A stretch of DNA of 49,914 nucleotides from CAZBSE01 sp964578625 (GCA_964578625.1 CAZODQ010000013.1:1-49914); one strand, 5' to 3'. Positions 15,879 to 24,835 are shown, counted from the first letter of the stretch. Program-made: numbers and translations. The notes: generated from the sequence alone by a model not told the origin.

Positions 15879-17126
15879 ATGAAGAGAAATAAATTATATA
15901 TGTTACTTTCTATTCTGACGGTTATTTTTTTATTTGCTATGGCTGCTACCTGTAATCGATGTAAAACTACAGCTGTTGAAGAAATAGATGTTGAAGAAGA
16001 ATCAGCAGAGGAAGAAGTTGGAGAGGAAGAGGAAGCAGAAGAAGAATCAGCAGAGGAAGAATCTGAGGGAGAGGAAGAAGCTGAGGAAGAAGAAGAAAAA
16101 GAGGCACCGACTGTTGAACTTGAAATATATGAAGGCCCCACTCTTGAGGGCAGCATATGCTACTGGAGAATAAAGGCTGTTGTTACGGGTGATCCCGCTC
16201 CTGGTATAGATTGGAATAAGGATGACAGTACAGGTTCTTTTGGAGATAATATTGCCCAGGTCAATCTAAATGACCCCACTGAGACATTTACACTTACTGC
16301 CACTGCTGCCAATTCGGAAGGTACTGATACTGCTTCGATTCCCTTAAGCTGGGGGTGTAACAGAGTTCCGGTAATAGATGATATAACATTACCTGCTGGT
16401 GATCTCTATATTGAAAGGAAATATGATATTTCGGCTGCAGCTTCGGATCCAGATGGTGATACTTTGACTTATCAGTGGAATGCTACAGGTGGTACTATTA
16501 ATAATGCCAGTACAAATCCTATTGATTGGACTGCTCCTGACAGTGACGGCTCATATACACTGGAAGTAACTGTTAGTGATGGCAAGGGTGGAGAAGCAAG
16601 TAAATCCAAAACAGTGGATGTAAAGCCGCCCAAGAATATTGATGTGGCCAGGATTGAATCTGAGGGAGGATGGTTAGAGGAAAGCGGTTTTTCCAATCCT
16701 GGAGGGCTTGTATGTATTGGTGATATACCTGGCGGATTTTCATGCAGGGGATTTGTAAGTTTTGATATATCAGGATATTCAAATGCTATTATAAAATCGG
16801 CGACCCTTTCACTAAGCCCTAGAGCAGAATGGGGTGATACCTCATTTTATAATTTAGTCAGGATAGACCGGGTAGAATGGGGTTCTGTACCAATTGAGTT
16901 TGCCTTTTTTAGCACACCTGGTGTATTTATTCAGGGATTTGCTGATCCAAACATTACTTGTACAATTGATAAACTAAAAACAGAACTACAGGATGCTGTA
17001 AGTGATGGAAAATCCCGCTTTCAGATTAGGATTTATTGTACACCAAGCAGCGATGGCGACGGCATAGCTGATGGCTGGGAATACAATCAGAGTGATGTAA
17101 TTTTAAAAATAGACTATATACCTTAG
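15879..17126 (+). CDS. Secreted multidomain surface protein with DNRLRE-like C-terminus
   Basis: The 415-residue protein has an N-terminal signal (KLYMLLSILTVIFLFAMAATC); Cys25 could be lipidated, though the lipobox is atypical. A linker of almost only Glu, Ala and Ser spans about 32-75. An Ig-like segment follows (about 76-160), then a cadherin/PKD-like repeat (about 165-250: SDPDGDTLTYQWNA, SDGSYTLEVTVSDGKGGE). The C-terminal third resembles a DNRLRE adhesion-type domain (RGFVSFDISGYSNAIIKSA). It is probably anchored outside the cell and binds a surface or polymer. A GGAGG ribosome site precedes the ATG. The DUF2807 relic directly downstream was also a surface protein. Confidence 0.7.
   Translation: MKRNKLYMLLSILTVIFLFAMAATCNRCKTTAVEEIDVEEESAEEEVGEEEEAEEESAEEESEGEEEAEEEEEKEAPTVELEIYEGPTLEGSICYWRIKAVVTGDPAPGIDWNKDDSTGSFGDNIAQVNLNDPTETFTLTATAANSEGTDTASIPLSWGCNRVPVIDDITLPAGDLYIERKYDISAAASDPDGDTLTYQWNATGGTINNASTNPIDWTAPDSDGSYTLEVTVSDGKGGEASKSKTVDVKPPKNIDVARIESEGGWLEESGFSNPGGLVCIGDIPGGFSCRGFVSFDISGYSNAIIKSATLSLSPRAEWGDTSFYNLVRIDRVEWGSVPIEFAFFSTPGVFIQGFADPNITCTIDKLKTELQDAVSDGKSRFQIRIYCTPSSDGDGIADGWEYNQSDVILKIDYIP
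15993..16061 (+). repeat. Internal repeat in the Glu-rich linker
   Basis: A 24-nt unit (GAAGAAGAATCAGCAGAGG plus GAAGA) occurs identically at 15993-16016 and 16038-16061, a 45-nt period. It encodes acidic EEESAEEE blocks. Unit gain or loss by replication slippage would change linker length without breaking the frame. Confidence 0.75.
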
Positions 17127-17131
17127 AGTGA

Positions 17132-17537
17132 GAAGTAAAAGTTAGAGGAATTATTGTTCCGGTAGGTGCAGCCAATTATTATCTTACAGCGAAGGATCTG
17201 GATGTTATTACAGTCTCTGGGTTCTGCAAATGTAAGTTCCCCACAGCTCAATACCGACAGCCTTGAGGTCATTATATCCGGTTAGGGGGATGTTGAACTG
17301 GCTGGGAGAGTTAGGAAGCAGACGATACTGATCAGTGGATCGGGTAGCTATTCGGCCAAAGATTTTAGAAGCACCCAGTGTGTGATAGAAATTACTGGCT
17401 CCGGTAATGCTGTGGTCAATGTAACGGACAGCCTTAATGTTATTATTAGCGGCAGTGGGAATGTAAGCTATATCGGAAATCCATCGGTGAATAAGGATAT
17501 CTCCTGCTCTGGAGATGTTAAAAGTGTTACCAAGTAA
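17132..17537 (+). pseudogene. Decayed DUF2807 (GIN-domain) surface protein
   Basis: The remnant begins GIIVPVGAANYYLTAKDLDV and continues with the family's repeating VSGSxNVxxxxL pattern (SLNVIISGSGNVSYIGNP near the end). The first frame runs into an extra base near 17219-17221, after which the correct frame resumes (SANVSSPQLNTDSLEVIISG). It then meets an in-frame TAG at 17283-17285 where the pattern expects Ser. No start codon or signal peptide remains. DUF2807 proteins are beta-helical and usually exported. It abuts the gene above with no gap to spare, so a deletion probably removed its 5' half. Confidence 0.75.
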
Positions 17538-17576
17538 ATAAGTGAAAAGATTTAATTACGGTTCAGTCAGAAGGAT

Positions 17577-18314
17577 TCATTTCAGTATAAAAATTACTGT
17601 AACCGGTATCATCACTTCTTTTTCGATGGTTGAAGTATCATAGGTTCCCCAGTCTGAAACTTCGGTGGAATTAACAGGGAGGACCTGTACTACTCCCAGA
17701 TGTGCGGATTTTATAGCTCCTATTGTTTTACCACTGCCTTCAGCGATTTTTTCGGCTCTGAGCTTGGCATCATTTATAGCGTCTGGGATCAGTTCAATTC
17801 TAAGATCGGGTAAACCGGAGTAATAGTATTCAAGAGAATTTGTGGAAAAAATAACTCCCTTGTTTATTAGTTCCTGGGTGCTCTTGGCCATATCAGTAAT
17901 TTTTTCAACGTCGCTTGATTGAATCCTAACGGATTGCCTTAAAGCATTTTCCTTGGGAGCATCTGGATCATACATGTACAATTGACTCATAAATACCGGG
18001 GAAATTGTCACATCTTTTTCATCAAATCCATTGTCTTCAAAAAAATCCAGTACAATTTCCTGATCCATTTGCATCATATCATATCCTATCTTTAAATCTT
18101 CGGTAAGAACAGTTCTAGAGAATTCACCAGACCATTGTGCAGTATCCGATGTTACTCTTTGTCTTACCGAGCCGGTTACAGAAAGTGTATCCTCAGGTGA
18201 TCTTACTATGTAAAAAGTGAGAGAGGCAATTACCGCACTTATAATCAGGCTCATTCCAAGTATAATTGCCATATATATAATTTTGTTTTTATTTTCTTTT
18301 ATATTTTTTTCCAT
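17577..18314 (-). CDS. SIMPL (DUF541) domain protein, membrane-anchored
   Basis: The 245-residue protein has one N-terminal membrane helix (about 12-35) and then the SIMPL/DUF541 domain. LSVTGSVRQRVTSDTAQWSG, NALRQSVRIQ and LRAEKIAEGSGKTIGAI are its recognisable parts. Family members are exported or periplasmic and linked to oxidative-stress tolerance in a few species, but the biochemical role is unclear. It stands alone between two pseudogenes on the opposite strand. Confidence 0.85.
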   Translation of the reverse strand: MEKNIKENKNKIIYMAIILGMSLIISAVIASLTFYIVRSPEDTLSVTGSVRQRVTSDTAQWSGEFSRTVLTEDLKIGYDMMQMDQEIVLDFFEDNGFDEKDVTISPVFMSQLYMYDPDAPKENALRQSVRIQSSDVEKITDMAKSTQELINKGVIFSTNSLEYYYSGLPDLRIELIPDAINDAKLRAEKIAEGSGKTIGAIKSAHLGVVQVLPVNSTEVSDWGTYDTSTIEKEVMIPVTVIFILK

Positions 18315-18516
18315 TGAACTTTATCAGTTGATTTCTTTTAATCTTTTGTGTATATGTGAAATTATATAAAACAGTACTTTAATATTAACAGTTTCTCTGA
18401 TTATGTCAAGAATATAGAGTATTGGTGAGATATATGATTGATTATTTTATGGCCGATGGAGTAGGTGAGGTAAAATAAAATTTAATATATTTTTTTTAGA
18501 AAAAGTAATAAGTTAG

Positions 18517-18545
18517 TTGACAGTTAAGAATAATTACTATATAGT
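18517..18545 (+). promoter_or_regulatory. Near-consensus sigma-70-type promoter
   Basis: TTGACA (18517-18522) and TATAGT (18540-18545) are separated by the ideal 17 nt. The only thing directly downstream is the ferritin relic, so this is probably its surviving promoter. Confidence 0.6.
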
Positions 18546-18576
18546 TATAAATATTATTATAATAAGCAGTCAAAAA

Positions 18577-18791
18577 CAGCTGGAATCAGAAAGATATGCA
18601 GTAAGGACTACACTCATATATGTAATATTACTACAGGGAAAGACCACAGGACTTATAAGCTTGCTAATGCTATTCTTAATGAAGAGATAGCGCATAAAAG
18701 CTGGTTTTTGGAATTTTTGGACGAGGGTCTATATGATTATTTCTTAAGAAGGGGTGAAACATCTTCCTTCGTAGAAAAATTCTTAAGGTAA
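18577..18791 (+). pseudogene. Relic of a DPSL-type ferritin-like protein
   Basis: The 3' part encodes ICNITTGKDHRTYKLANAIL, then NEEIAHKSWFLEFLDEG, and ends SSFVEKFLR. This matches the C-terminal helix pair of Dps-like (DPSL) ferritin proteins, including the di-iron ExxH motif (EEIAH) and the usual end (xSPYVSKFL in relatives). Just upstream, LESERYAVR is in another frame, so a single-base deletion near 18608 breaks the gene. The N-terminal helices are missing altogether. Intact proteins store iron and use up peroxide. The rest of the 552-bp gap (18315-18516) shows no gene. Confidence 0.65.
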
Positions 18792-18867
18792 TTAATAATA
18801 AATATTTTTTAAAAGTAGAAAGCTTTGCCTGCTGCGCAGGGCCTTCTTATTTTAGAAAGGGGTTTAT

Positions 18868-19608
18868 ATGAAGACAGTAAAATGGCAGTTGATCTTGGGT
18901 ATAATCTTAATATCTTTATCTGCACTGCTTTATACTTTTCACTATACTATTTTTAAGGATATGCATCATATTTTCATCTATCTGTTGGGTGATATTGCAT
19001 TTTTACCCATAGAAGTATTTTTAGTGACTGTAATCATTCACGGGCTCTTAAATGAAAGAGAAAAGAAAACCCTTCTTACAAAGCTGAATATGGTAATAGG
19101 AGCTTTCTTCAGTGAAGTCGGCACAAAGCTTTTGACATACCTTTCGGATTTTGATGCTAACAGTGGTATCTTGATTGACTATTTGTCCCGGATTGGTAAA
19201 TGGACTGAAAGGGATTTTAGAGCTATAAATAAAAAATTTAAAGACTACAGTCCAAATATTGATTTTAATCCGGAAAACTTAAAGAGTTTAAGAAATTTTA
19301 TGGTTAAAAAAAGAGATTTCCTCCTTAGGCTGCTGGAGAATCCGAATCTGCTTGAACATGAATCATTTACTAATCTACTGTGGGCTGTATTCCACCTGAC
19401 GGAAGAACTTGAAGGAAGAAAGGAATTCAAAGAAGTACCAAAGGAGGATTATGACCACCTGATCCGTGATACCAAAAGAGCGTACAGTGCGCTAATCTCT
19501 GAGTGGATAATGTATATGGATCATTTAAAAAACAATTATCCGTATTTATTTTCCATGGCTATAAGGATTAATCCATTCAAACTTGAAGCATCACCGGAAG
19601 TAGGGTAG
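18868..19608 (+). CDS. Conserved two-helix membrane protein, function unknown
   Basis: The 246-residue protein has two membrane helices (about 6-26 and 37-60, the second with LLGDIAFLPIEVFLVTVIIH). A soluble helical domain follows (NEREKKTLLTKLNMVIGAFF and onward). The LGDIxFLPIEVxxVTxIIxxLLxxREK stretch is a pattern I have seen in conserved hypothetical proteins of anaerobic bacteria and archaea, but I know no function. A GAAAGGGG ribosome site precedes the ATG. Confidence 0.7.
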   Translation: MKTVKWQLILGIILISLSALLYTFHYTIFKDMHHIFIYLLGDIAFLPIEVFLVTVIIHGLLNEREKKTLLTKLNMVIGAFFSEVGTKLLTYLSDFDANSGILIDYLSRIGKWTERDFRAINKKFKDYSPNIDFNPENLKSLRNFMVKKRDFLLRLLENPNLLEHESFTNLLWAVFHLTEELEGRKEFKEVPKEDYDHLIRDTKRAYSALISEWIMYMDHLKNNYPYLFSMAIRINPFKLEASPEVG

Positions 19609-19618
19609 TCTGTTTGAC

Positions 19619-19705
19619 ATGATGGAACTTTCAGAAAAAGAGCTAAAGAAATATAAAGGCAAGGATGGCAGGAGAGTTTATATTGTCTGCTGTGGGCAGG
19701 CTTAA
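19619..19705 (+). pseudogene. Truncated cytochrome b5-like domain start
   Basis: The 28-residue frame begins MMELSEKELKKYKGKDGRR and ends VYIVCCGQA. This is the usual beginning of the small bacterial cytochrome b5-like haem/steroid-binding domain (F..EEL.KY.GK.GKPAYVA..G.VYDV). The frame stops before either haem-binding histidine. It starts 10 nt after the previous stop. It cannot be functional as a haem protein. Confidence 0.5.
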
Positions 19706-19712
19706 AAAATAA

Positions 19713-20474
19713 TTACTGCAGTAGAACCAAACTTAAAATCATGACCACCAGTCCGGCAATGAAACTGACTATGGGAAGATGAGAGTGTCCATAGGATTTG
19801 GAAATCGGGAGCAATTCATCAATTGATATGAATACCATAAGACCTGCAATACCTGAGAGCAGATAGCCCAAAATCTGTGAATTTAAAAAGGGAAGAAGTA
19901 CCAGAGCAGTAAGCAGTGCCCCTATAGGTTCCACTATTCCTGATAAAAATGACCACAGAAAAGCCTTTCCTCTGCTGCCTGTTGCTTTATATACCGGGGC
20001 AGATACGGCAATACCCTCAGGGATATTATGTATGGCAATGGCTACGGCTATGGCCATTCCGATTTTAATATCTACAATTGAACCGTAAAAGGTAGCCATA
20101 CCTTCAGGGAAGTTGTGAATACCTATTCCGATTGCAACAAAAAGCCCGGTCCTTAGGAGCTTCTTATCGGTTTTGTCATTTATATTTTCCTTTTGTCCGA
20201 TATATTCATGGGGAATGAAATAATCAATCAGGAAAATAAATATAAAACCAACGATGAAAGCTGTACTTGCCTTTATGAATCCAAGCTCTTCAAAACCTGA
20301 AGGAAGAAGTTCGAAAAAGGAAACTCCTATCATTACTCCTGCTGTAAAACCAAGTACAGCGCTCATAAATTTTGGATTTTCCCTTTTAAATACCAGACCT
20401 ATCAAACTTCCTATGGTAGTGGACAAACCGGCAATAGAGGTTATGATAAGCGGTCTTATTATTTGCTGATCCAT
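19713..20474 (-). CDS. ZIP-family metal transporter (ZupT-like)
   Basis: The 253-residue protein has eight predicted membrane helices and the two ZIP metal-site motifs, HNFPEG and HNIPEG, with the early GVSFFELLP element. ZIP proteins bring divalent metals, mainly zinc or iron, into the cytoplasm. The central His-rich loop is replaced by a short charged one (about 92-105). It stands alone on this strand. A ZnuABC-type importer lies at 24.9-27.4 kb, so the cell has two metal uptake routes. Confidence 0.9.
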   Translation of the reverse strand: MDQQIIRPLIITSIAGLSTTIGSLIGLVFKRENPKFMSAVLGFTAGVMIGVSFFELLPSGFEELGFIKASTAFIVGFIFIFLIDYFIPHEYIGQKENINDKTDKKLLRTGLFVAIGIGIHNFPEGMATFYGSIVDIKIGMAIAVAIAIHNIPEGIAVSAPVYKATGSRGKAFLWSFLSGIVEPIGALLTALVLLPFLNSQILGYLLSGIAGLMVFISIDELLPISKSYGHSHLPIVSFIAGLVVMILSLVLLQ

Positions 20475-20568
20475 CTTTTTATTATATTAATTCGCTAAAA
20501 AGTTGTCTACATGATATAGAAGGAATTGTAGTATTATATTTGGTTATAAAATATAAATGAATTGGAAT

Positions 20569-21459
20569 TCAGTCACAATCTGTTGTATCAATGGAATCCA
20601 GTTCTCTTTTTCCTGCATATGGAATAAAGTTGTATTCTTTTGCTGTTTTTATGAAACTGCACTTCTTTTCCGGATCTATGGGGTAGCTTATGGCAAAGAC
20701 AGGCTTATCGGAATCTACTGCCCTTTTTAAATATTGCAGGGCGGTTTCAAGATCTTTGTCATCCTGCAGGGTGTTGTCAATGTACCACAGGTCTTCACGT
20801 CCAATTCCATCAATTGCATTTAAATAATCTTCATCTGTAAGGAGTTCTTCTGCATTTTGCGGTATAACAAGAAAATTTTTGTCTTTAATCTTTGACTGTT
20901 TTGAAATGTCGATCACTAAATCAGACATATCTTTTCCTGCAGAATCAAATCCTCTCTCTTCGTAGTACTGGTAGGAATTGACAACATCCAGATAAACACC
21001 GTCATAGCTTAAATCTATTATTTTGTCAAAACTTGAAAACAGTATTGCCTGCCATGACTTATACCAGTACCTGACCTTATAATTACCATCCCAGTCCGGA
21101 TTTTCATCATCTATAAAGGCAGGGTTTCCCGTCTCCCAACTGTTCTCCCAGTAATCTCTATAATCCTCAGCCTCACCGATGCTGAGGTAAGCCAGTAAGA
21201 TTTTATCCTGGCTGTGGAGTATTTCTAGATCATCCCTTGTAAGTTTGCTGTCATCGGGATCGACTATGGCGATTTCGAATTCTGAATTTTTTAGTTCTTT
21301 GAAACCAGTTTTCTGGAGAACATAAATCAGCTTAGTGTCAGGATCGGTCTTAATACCGGTATGGACTTCCTGGATGGTGCAGCTTATAAATAATAATGAA
21401 ATTAAGAAAATAGCCGGTATAAATTTTACCAGAATTCTGTGACTTTCAGTAAATTTCAT
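20569..21459 (-). CDS. TM1410/GH114-like lipoprotein glycosidase
   Basis: The 296-residue protein has a lipoprotein signal ending in LFISC (Cys27). The rest matches the MJ1477/TM1410 group related to endo-alpha-1,4-polygalactosaminidase (GH114). ILLAYLSIGEAEDYRDYW, NPDWDGNYKVRYW, DGVYLDVVNSY and FLVIPQNAEELL are diagnostic. Two acidic residues in SIGEAED and YDGVYLD are the likely catalytic pair. It probably acts on an amino-sugar polymer outside the cell, such as biofilm matrix. No partner gene is adjacent. Confidence 0.8.
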   Translation of the reverse strand: MKFTESHRILVKFIPAIFLISLLFISCTIQEVHTGIKTDPDTKLIYVLQKTGFKELKNSEFEIAIVDPDDSKLTRDDLEILHSQDKILLAYLSIGEAEDYRDYWENSWETGNPAFIDDENPDWDGNYKVRYWYKSWQAILFSSFDKIIDLSYDGVYLDVVNSYQYYEERGFDSAGKDMSDLVIDISKQSKIKDKNFLVIPQNAEELLTDEDYLNAIDGIGREDLWYIDNTLQDDKDLETALQYLKRAVDSDKPVFAISYPIDPEKKCSFIKTAKEYNFIPYAGKRELDSIDTTDCD

Positions 21460-21597
21460 AATAAAGTTTATTATATAATTTTTAATATCTCTTTAAAATT
21501 AGTATAAGGAAGAATATACTTATAAGAAGAGAATGCAGTTTTTAAGATAATAGAACCTGCGAGTATGTATTTCGTTTGATATTTTAAAGGAGGTCAT

Positions 21598-22002
21598 ATG
21601 ATAGAACAAGTTCATAAGCATATTACATCAGAACTCCAGCAAAACGCCCGTACCGATACCATTTTTATAATTACTGCGATTTTTCTCAATTTACTGGCAC
21701 TTGCCATTAATTCTTCTATGGCTGAAAGTTCCCGTGATGAAACTAATCTTTTTATCGTGATGTTTATAATTGTGGCTTTGGTAATAGTAGTAAACTTTAT
21801 TGTAATATTTGGACTGCTGAAGGGAAAACAGACCAGGTCAAAGCTTATAGAAGGTCTTCTTAGAATGTATAAGGATCAAAATGTAGAAGGGTATTATGAC
21901 AAGTCTCTTTTAATAAACTACAATACAAGATATAATCTTTTCATTCTGGCAGTTGTATTTACCGGTATAGTAGCTATTGCAATACCTTTTGTAATAAGAT
22001 AG
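21598..22002 (+). CDS. Small three-helix membrane protein, unknown
   Basis: The 134-residue protein has hydrophobic helices at about 21-40, 51-73 and 111-133. A basic stretch follows the second (LLKGKQTRSKLIEGLLRMYK). An AAAGGAGG ribosome site gives high confidence in the start. I recognise no family. A decayed copy of its C-terminal helix lies at 1169-1288, so the family has been duplicated in this genome. Confidence 0.7.
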   Translation: MIEQVHKHITSELQQNARTDTIFIITAIFLNLLALAINSSMAESSRDETNLFIVMFIIVALVIVVNFIVIFGLLKGKQTRSKLIEGLLRMYKDQNVEGYYDKSLLINYNTRYNLFILAVVFTGIVAIAIPFVIR

Positions 22003-22116
22003 AAGGTATATGGTTGAGATGACAGGAAGTGATGATTTTTTTATCCTGTGAATGTGTTATAATTGTCTAAAATTATTATTAGAGTTTTATAAGATTTTAT
22101 TTTGATTTAAGAAAAA

Positions 22117-22773
22117 ATGGATGAGGGCAGCAAATTTTACAATGTCCAGCAAGCTTCTGAGATCCTGGGAGTTAGTGAAAAAGAAATCTTAAATATGATA
22201 TCCCTAAAGAAACTTCCTGCTGTAGAAGAAGGTAAATTTATAAAGATAAAAGTGAAGGATTTGGAGGAGTTTCTTGATAGTATTGATAAAAAAGGTAATG
22301 GAGAAGAAGATAACACTGTGAATGCAGATAAAAATAACGGAGAAGATAAAGAAAGGGAAAAAAGAGAAGTCGAGGTCCTGCTTGGTGGGAAAAAGGCACT
22401 TCTAGAGAAAGCTTATAAGGAATTACTTCATAAAAAGCAGGAGTTGGAAGAGGATATAAATTACCTGCAGTATGAATATGATGAATTTAAAAGCAGAATA
22501 AAGAGATTGATCACGGAAGAGCTTAACATGTTTTTAAGAAAAATTGAAAAAGAGAATTTAAAAGAAAGCGATGAGATCATACATGGTAATTTTGGAAAGA
22601 ATTTGGATATAGATAGAGGTTTTAGTGAGATATCGGAAGGAAAGGCAAGTGGCTATGATGATAAAAGAGATACACTGGTGTTTGAAAATAACAACAGAAA
22701 TGATGAAAAGTTGGAATTAGGTGGAGAAAATCAGATTAGATCAAAAGGAGACAGCGAGACTGATAATCAATAA
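22117..22773 (+). CDS. Excisionase-like HTH protein with coiled coil
   Basis: The 218-residue protein starts with a MerR/excisionase-type helix-turn-helix (FYNVQQASEILGVSEKEI, then LKKLPAVEEGKFIKIKVKDL, about 7-50). A charged linker and a long coiled coil follow at about 85-150 (KALLEKAYKELLHKKQELEE). The acidic C-terminus is low in complexity. Similar domain pairs occur in DNA-binding proteins that polymerise or recruit partners. No phage or integrase gene is nearby, so a recombination role is unsupported. A strong terminator follows about 115 nt after the stop. Confidence 0.65.
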   Translation: MDEGSKFYNVQQASEILGVSEKEILNMISLKKLPAVEEGKFIKIKVKDLEEFLDSIDKKGNGEEDNTVNADKNNGEDKEREKREVEVLLGGKKALLEKAYKELLHKKQELEEDINYLQYEYDEFKSRIKRLITEELNMFLRKIEKENLKESDEIIHGNFGKNLDIDRGFSEISEGKASGYDDKRDTLVFENNNRNDEKLELGGENQIRSKGDSETDNQ

Positions 22774-22888
22774 TTTTATTTTATGGTATTATCTCCGGTA
22801 GATAAAGGTTAATAAAGAATAAATGGGGTTTTATTATTTTTTAGTAAAAATTAGCTGTAAATATAAAGGAGAATTTAAGATTAAAAGA

Positions 22889-22922
22889 GTCAGAGGTAAT
22901 TTTACTTCTGACTTTTATTTTT
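22889..22922 (+). terminator. Rho-independent terminator
   Basis: GTCAGAGGT (22889-22897) pairs with ACTTCTGAC (22904-22912), one pair being G-U. A-rich sequence lies before it and TTTTATTTTT directly after. It ends the HTH gene's transcript and insulates the signalling gene that starts at 22955. Confidence 0.8.
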
Positions 22923-22954
22923 AAATAGAGTATATATTTCAGTACGGTCAAGAA

Positions 22955-24835
22955 ATGAATATAGAAAATATTACAAAAGAAAAGCTTATAAAAAAACTGG
23001 TGGAGATGCACCAGAGGATTATTGAACTGGAGAAATATAAGAAGGAGTATAAACACCTGGAAGGATTACTAATAGAAAGTGAGGGAAAATACAGCAGTAT
23101 ACTGGAAACTGGCTCTGTTGGAATACTTACTGTAGATAACAAAGGGATAATAACATCATGCAACAATGCCGTACTGGATTTTTCCGGTTTTACAAGAGAG
23201 GAATTAATAGGTAAATATTTTACTAAAAGGGTTAACTTAAGTACAAAAGAAATTCCCAGGTACCTTGAAATGTTTAGAGCAGTTTTGGAAGGAAAAGAGG
23301 GCAGGCCGTTTGAAATCACCCAAAAAAATAAGAAAGGGGATATTCTTTTTGGAGAAGTTTACTTCGGGCCTTTAAAGAACAAGGATAATAAAATATCAGG
23401 CTTTAAGATAGTAATCAAAGATATCACACAAAAAAAGAGAGCAGAAAACAGATTGCAGGAAAGCAAAGACAAGTTTGATCTAATGTTTAAATCTTCGCTT
23501 TCTGGAGCAGTTATTCATAATAATGGTAAGATCACAGAAGTAAACGATGCTTTTCAGGATATGTTTAGCTGCGGTTCTTCTTATCCTGTGGGAAGGAACT
23601 TACTGGAATTTATAGCTCCGGAATTCAGAGGATCAGTGATGGATAAAATTAAGTCTAGGTATGAAGGTTCTTATGAAGTAAAGGGGTTTAAAAGCACCGG
23701 GAGTAAAATAAGTATCGAAGTTACTGGTAGAATTATTAAAAGCGTCCGGGATGGCCAAATAAGAATAGAGATTTTTAATAATATTAACGAACAGAGAAAA
23801 GCTGAAAAAAGAATAAGGTATTTAAGCTTTCATGATAAGCTGACAGAACTCTATAACAGAGCTTATTTTGAAAAGGTACTTGCAAACATTTATAAAGACA
23901 GACAGCTGCCGTTAAATTTTTTAATCTGTGATCTGAATGGGCTTAAACTGGTGAATGATGCTTTTGGTTACGAAGAAGGAGACAAATTGTTAAAAAGACT
24001 GGCGAAGATATTGAAATACTGCGCCAGGGAAGAGGACATTATAGCCAGATGGGGAGAAGATGAGTTTTTTATACTCATGCCCAGGTCTTTGGGAGAAGAT
24101 GTCAGGGAAGTGCAAAATAAAGTAAGAAAAATCTGTGCAAAGACCAGGGATCAGAAGATACCGCTGAATATTTCCATAGGGATTTCAACAAGAGAAAGCC
24201 TGGATCAGGATTTGAGCGATGTCATAAAGGAAGCAGAGAATAATATGTATAAGAACAAACTGCTTGAGAGGAAGAGTATTTATAACTCTATAATATCATC
24301 ACTGGAAAGGGTTTTATGGGAGAAAAATCGTGAAACGAAGGAACACGCAGAACGTCTGAAAAGATTGATATTAAAACTAGGAATTGCTATTAATCTGCCG
24401 CAAAACAGACTTGATGAATTGGTACTGCTTTCAGCCCTTCATGATATAGGAAAAGTGGCTACACCCGATAAAATTTTAATGAAAAAAGGAAAGTTAAATT
24501 CCAGGGAATGGAAGATTATAAAAAGGCATCCTGAAATAGGATATAAAATTGCTGAATCGACTCCACAGATTGCCCCTATAGCTGAAGATATACTGGCACA
24601 TCATGAGTGGTGGGATGGAACTGGTTATCCGCAGGGTCTGAAAGAAAGGAATATTCCCGTCAATGCCTGTATTGCAGCTATTGTAGATGCTTATGATGTT
24701 ATGATAACCGGCAGGCCTTATAAAGAGCCCATTTCAGAAAAGGAAGCTGTAGAAGAGCTTAAGAGGTGTTCTGGAACTCAATTTCACCCGATACTTGTGG
24801 AAAAATTCATTGAATCTCTGGGAAGTTATAACTAG
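22955..24835 (+). CDS. PAS-PAS-GGDEF-HD-GYP cyclic di-GMP signalling protein
   Basis: The 626-residue cytoplasmic protein has a short coiled coil, two PAS sensor domains (about 40-160 and 170-280), a diguanylate cyclase domain and an HD-GYP phosphodiesterase domain. The cyclase motif is GEDEF (367-371) instead of GGDEF, a variant that may or may not be active. The phosphodiesterase motifs are complete: HD at 496-497, HH at 549-550 and GTGYP at 555-559. The net effect is probably breakdown of cyclic di-GMP under PAS control. No membrane segment is present, so the signal is internal. The metal importer genes follow 42 nt downstream. Confidence 0.9.
   Translation: MNIENITKEKLIKKLVEMHQRIIELEKYKKEYKHLEGLLIESEGKYSSILETGSVGILTVDNKGIITSCNNAVLDFSGFTREELIGKYFTKRVNLSTKEIPRYLEMFRAVLEGKEGRPFEITQKNKKGDILFGEVYFGPLKNKDNKISGFKIVIKDITQKKRAENRLQESKDKFDLMFKSSLSGAVIHNNGKITEVNDAFQDMFSCGSSYPVGRNLLEFIAPEFRGSVMDKIKSRYEGSYEVKGFKSTGSKISIEVTGRIIKSVRDGQIRIEIFNNINEQRKAEKRIRYLSFHDKLTELYNRAYFEKVLANIYKDRQLPLNFLICDLNGLKLVNDAFGYEEGDKLLKRLAKILKYCAREEDIIARWGEDEFFILMPRSLGEDVREVQNKVRKICAKTRDQKIPLNISIGISTRESLDQDLSDVIKEAENNMYKNKLLERKSIYNSIISSLERVLWEKNRETKEHAERLKRLILKLGIAINLPQNRLDELVLLSALHDIGKVATPDKILMKKGKLNSREWKIIKRHPEIGYKIAESTPQIAPIAEDILAHHEWWDGTGYPQGLKERNIPVNACIAAIVDAYDVMITGRPYKEPISEKEAVEELKRCSGTQFHPILVEKFIESLGSYN

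Noticed and set aside
15993..16061. CRISPR-like repeat
   Set aside because: Only two units exist, they lie inside a coding frame and encode the acidic linker, and no cas genes are present.
15866..16156. Serine-rich reverse-strand reading frame
   Set aside because: It is the mirror of the Glu-rich linker codons of the surface protein; GAA/GAG repeats read backwards give Ser-rich strings. No ribosome site supports it.
22117..22773. Phage or integrative-element excisionase
   Set aside because: The N-terminal fold is excisionase-like, but no integrase, phage gene or attachment repeat lies nearby, and the long coiled coil is atypical for excisionases.
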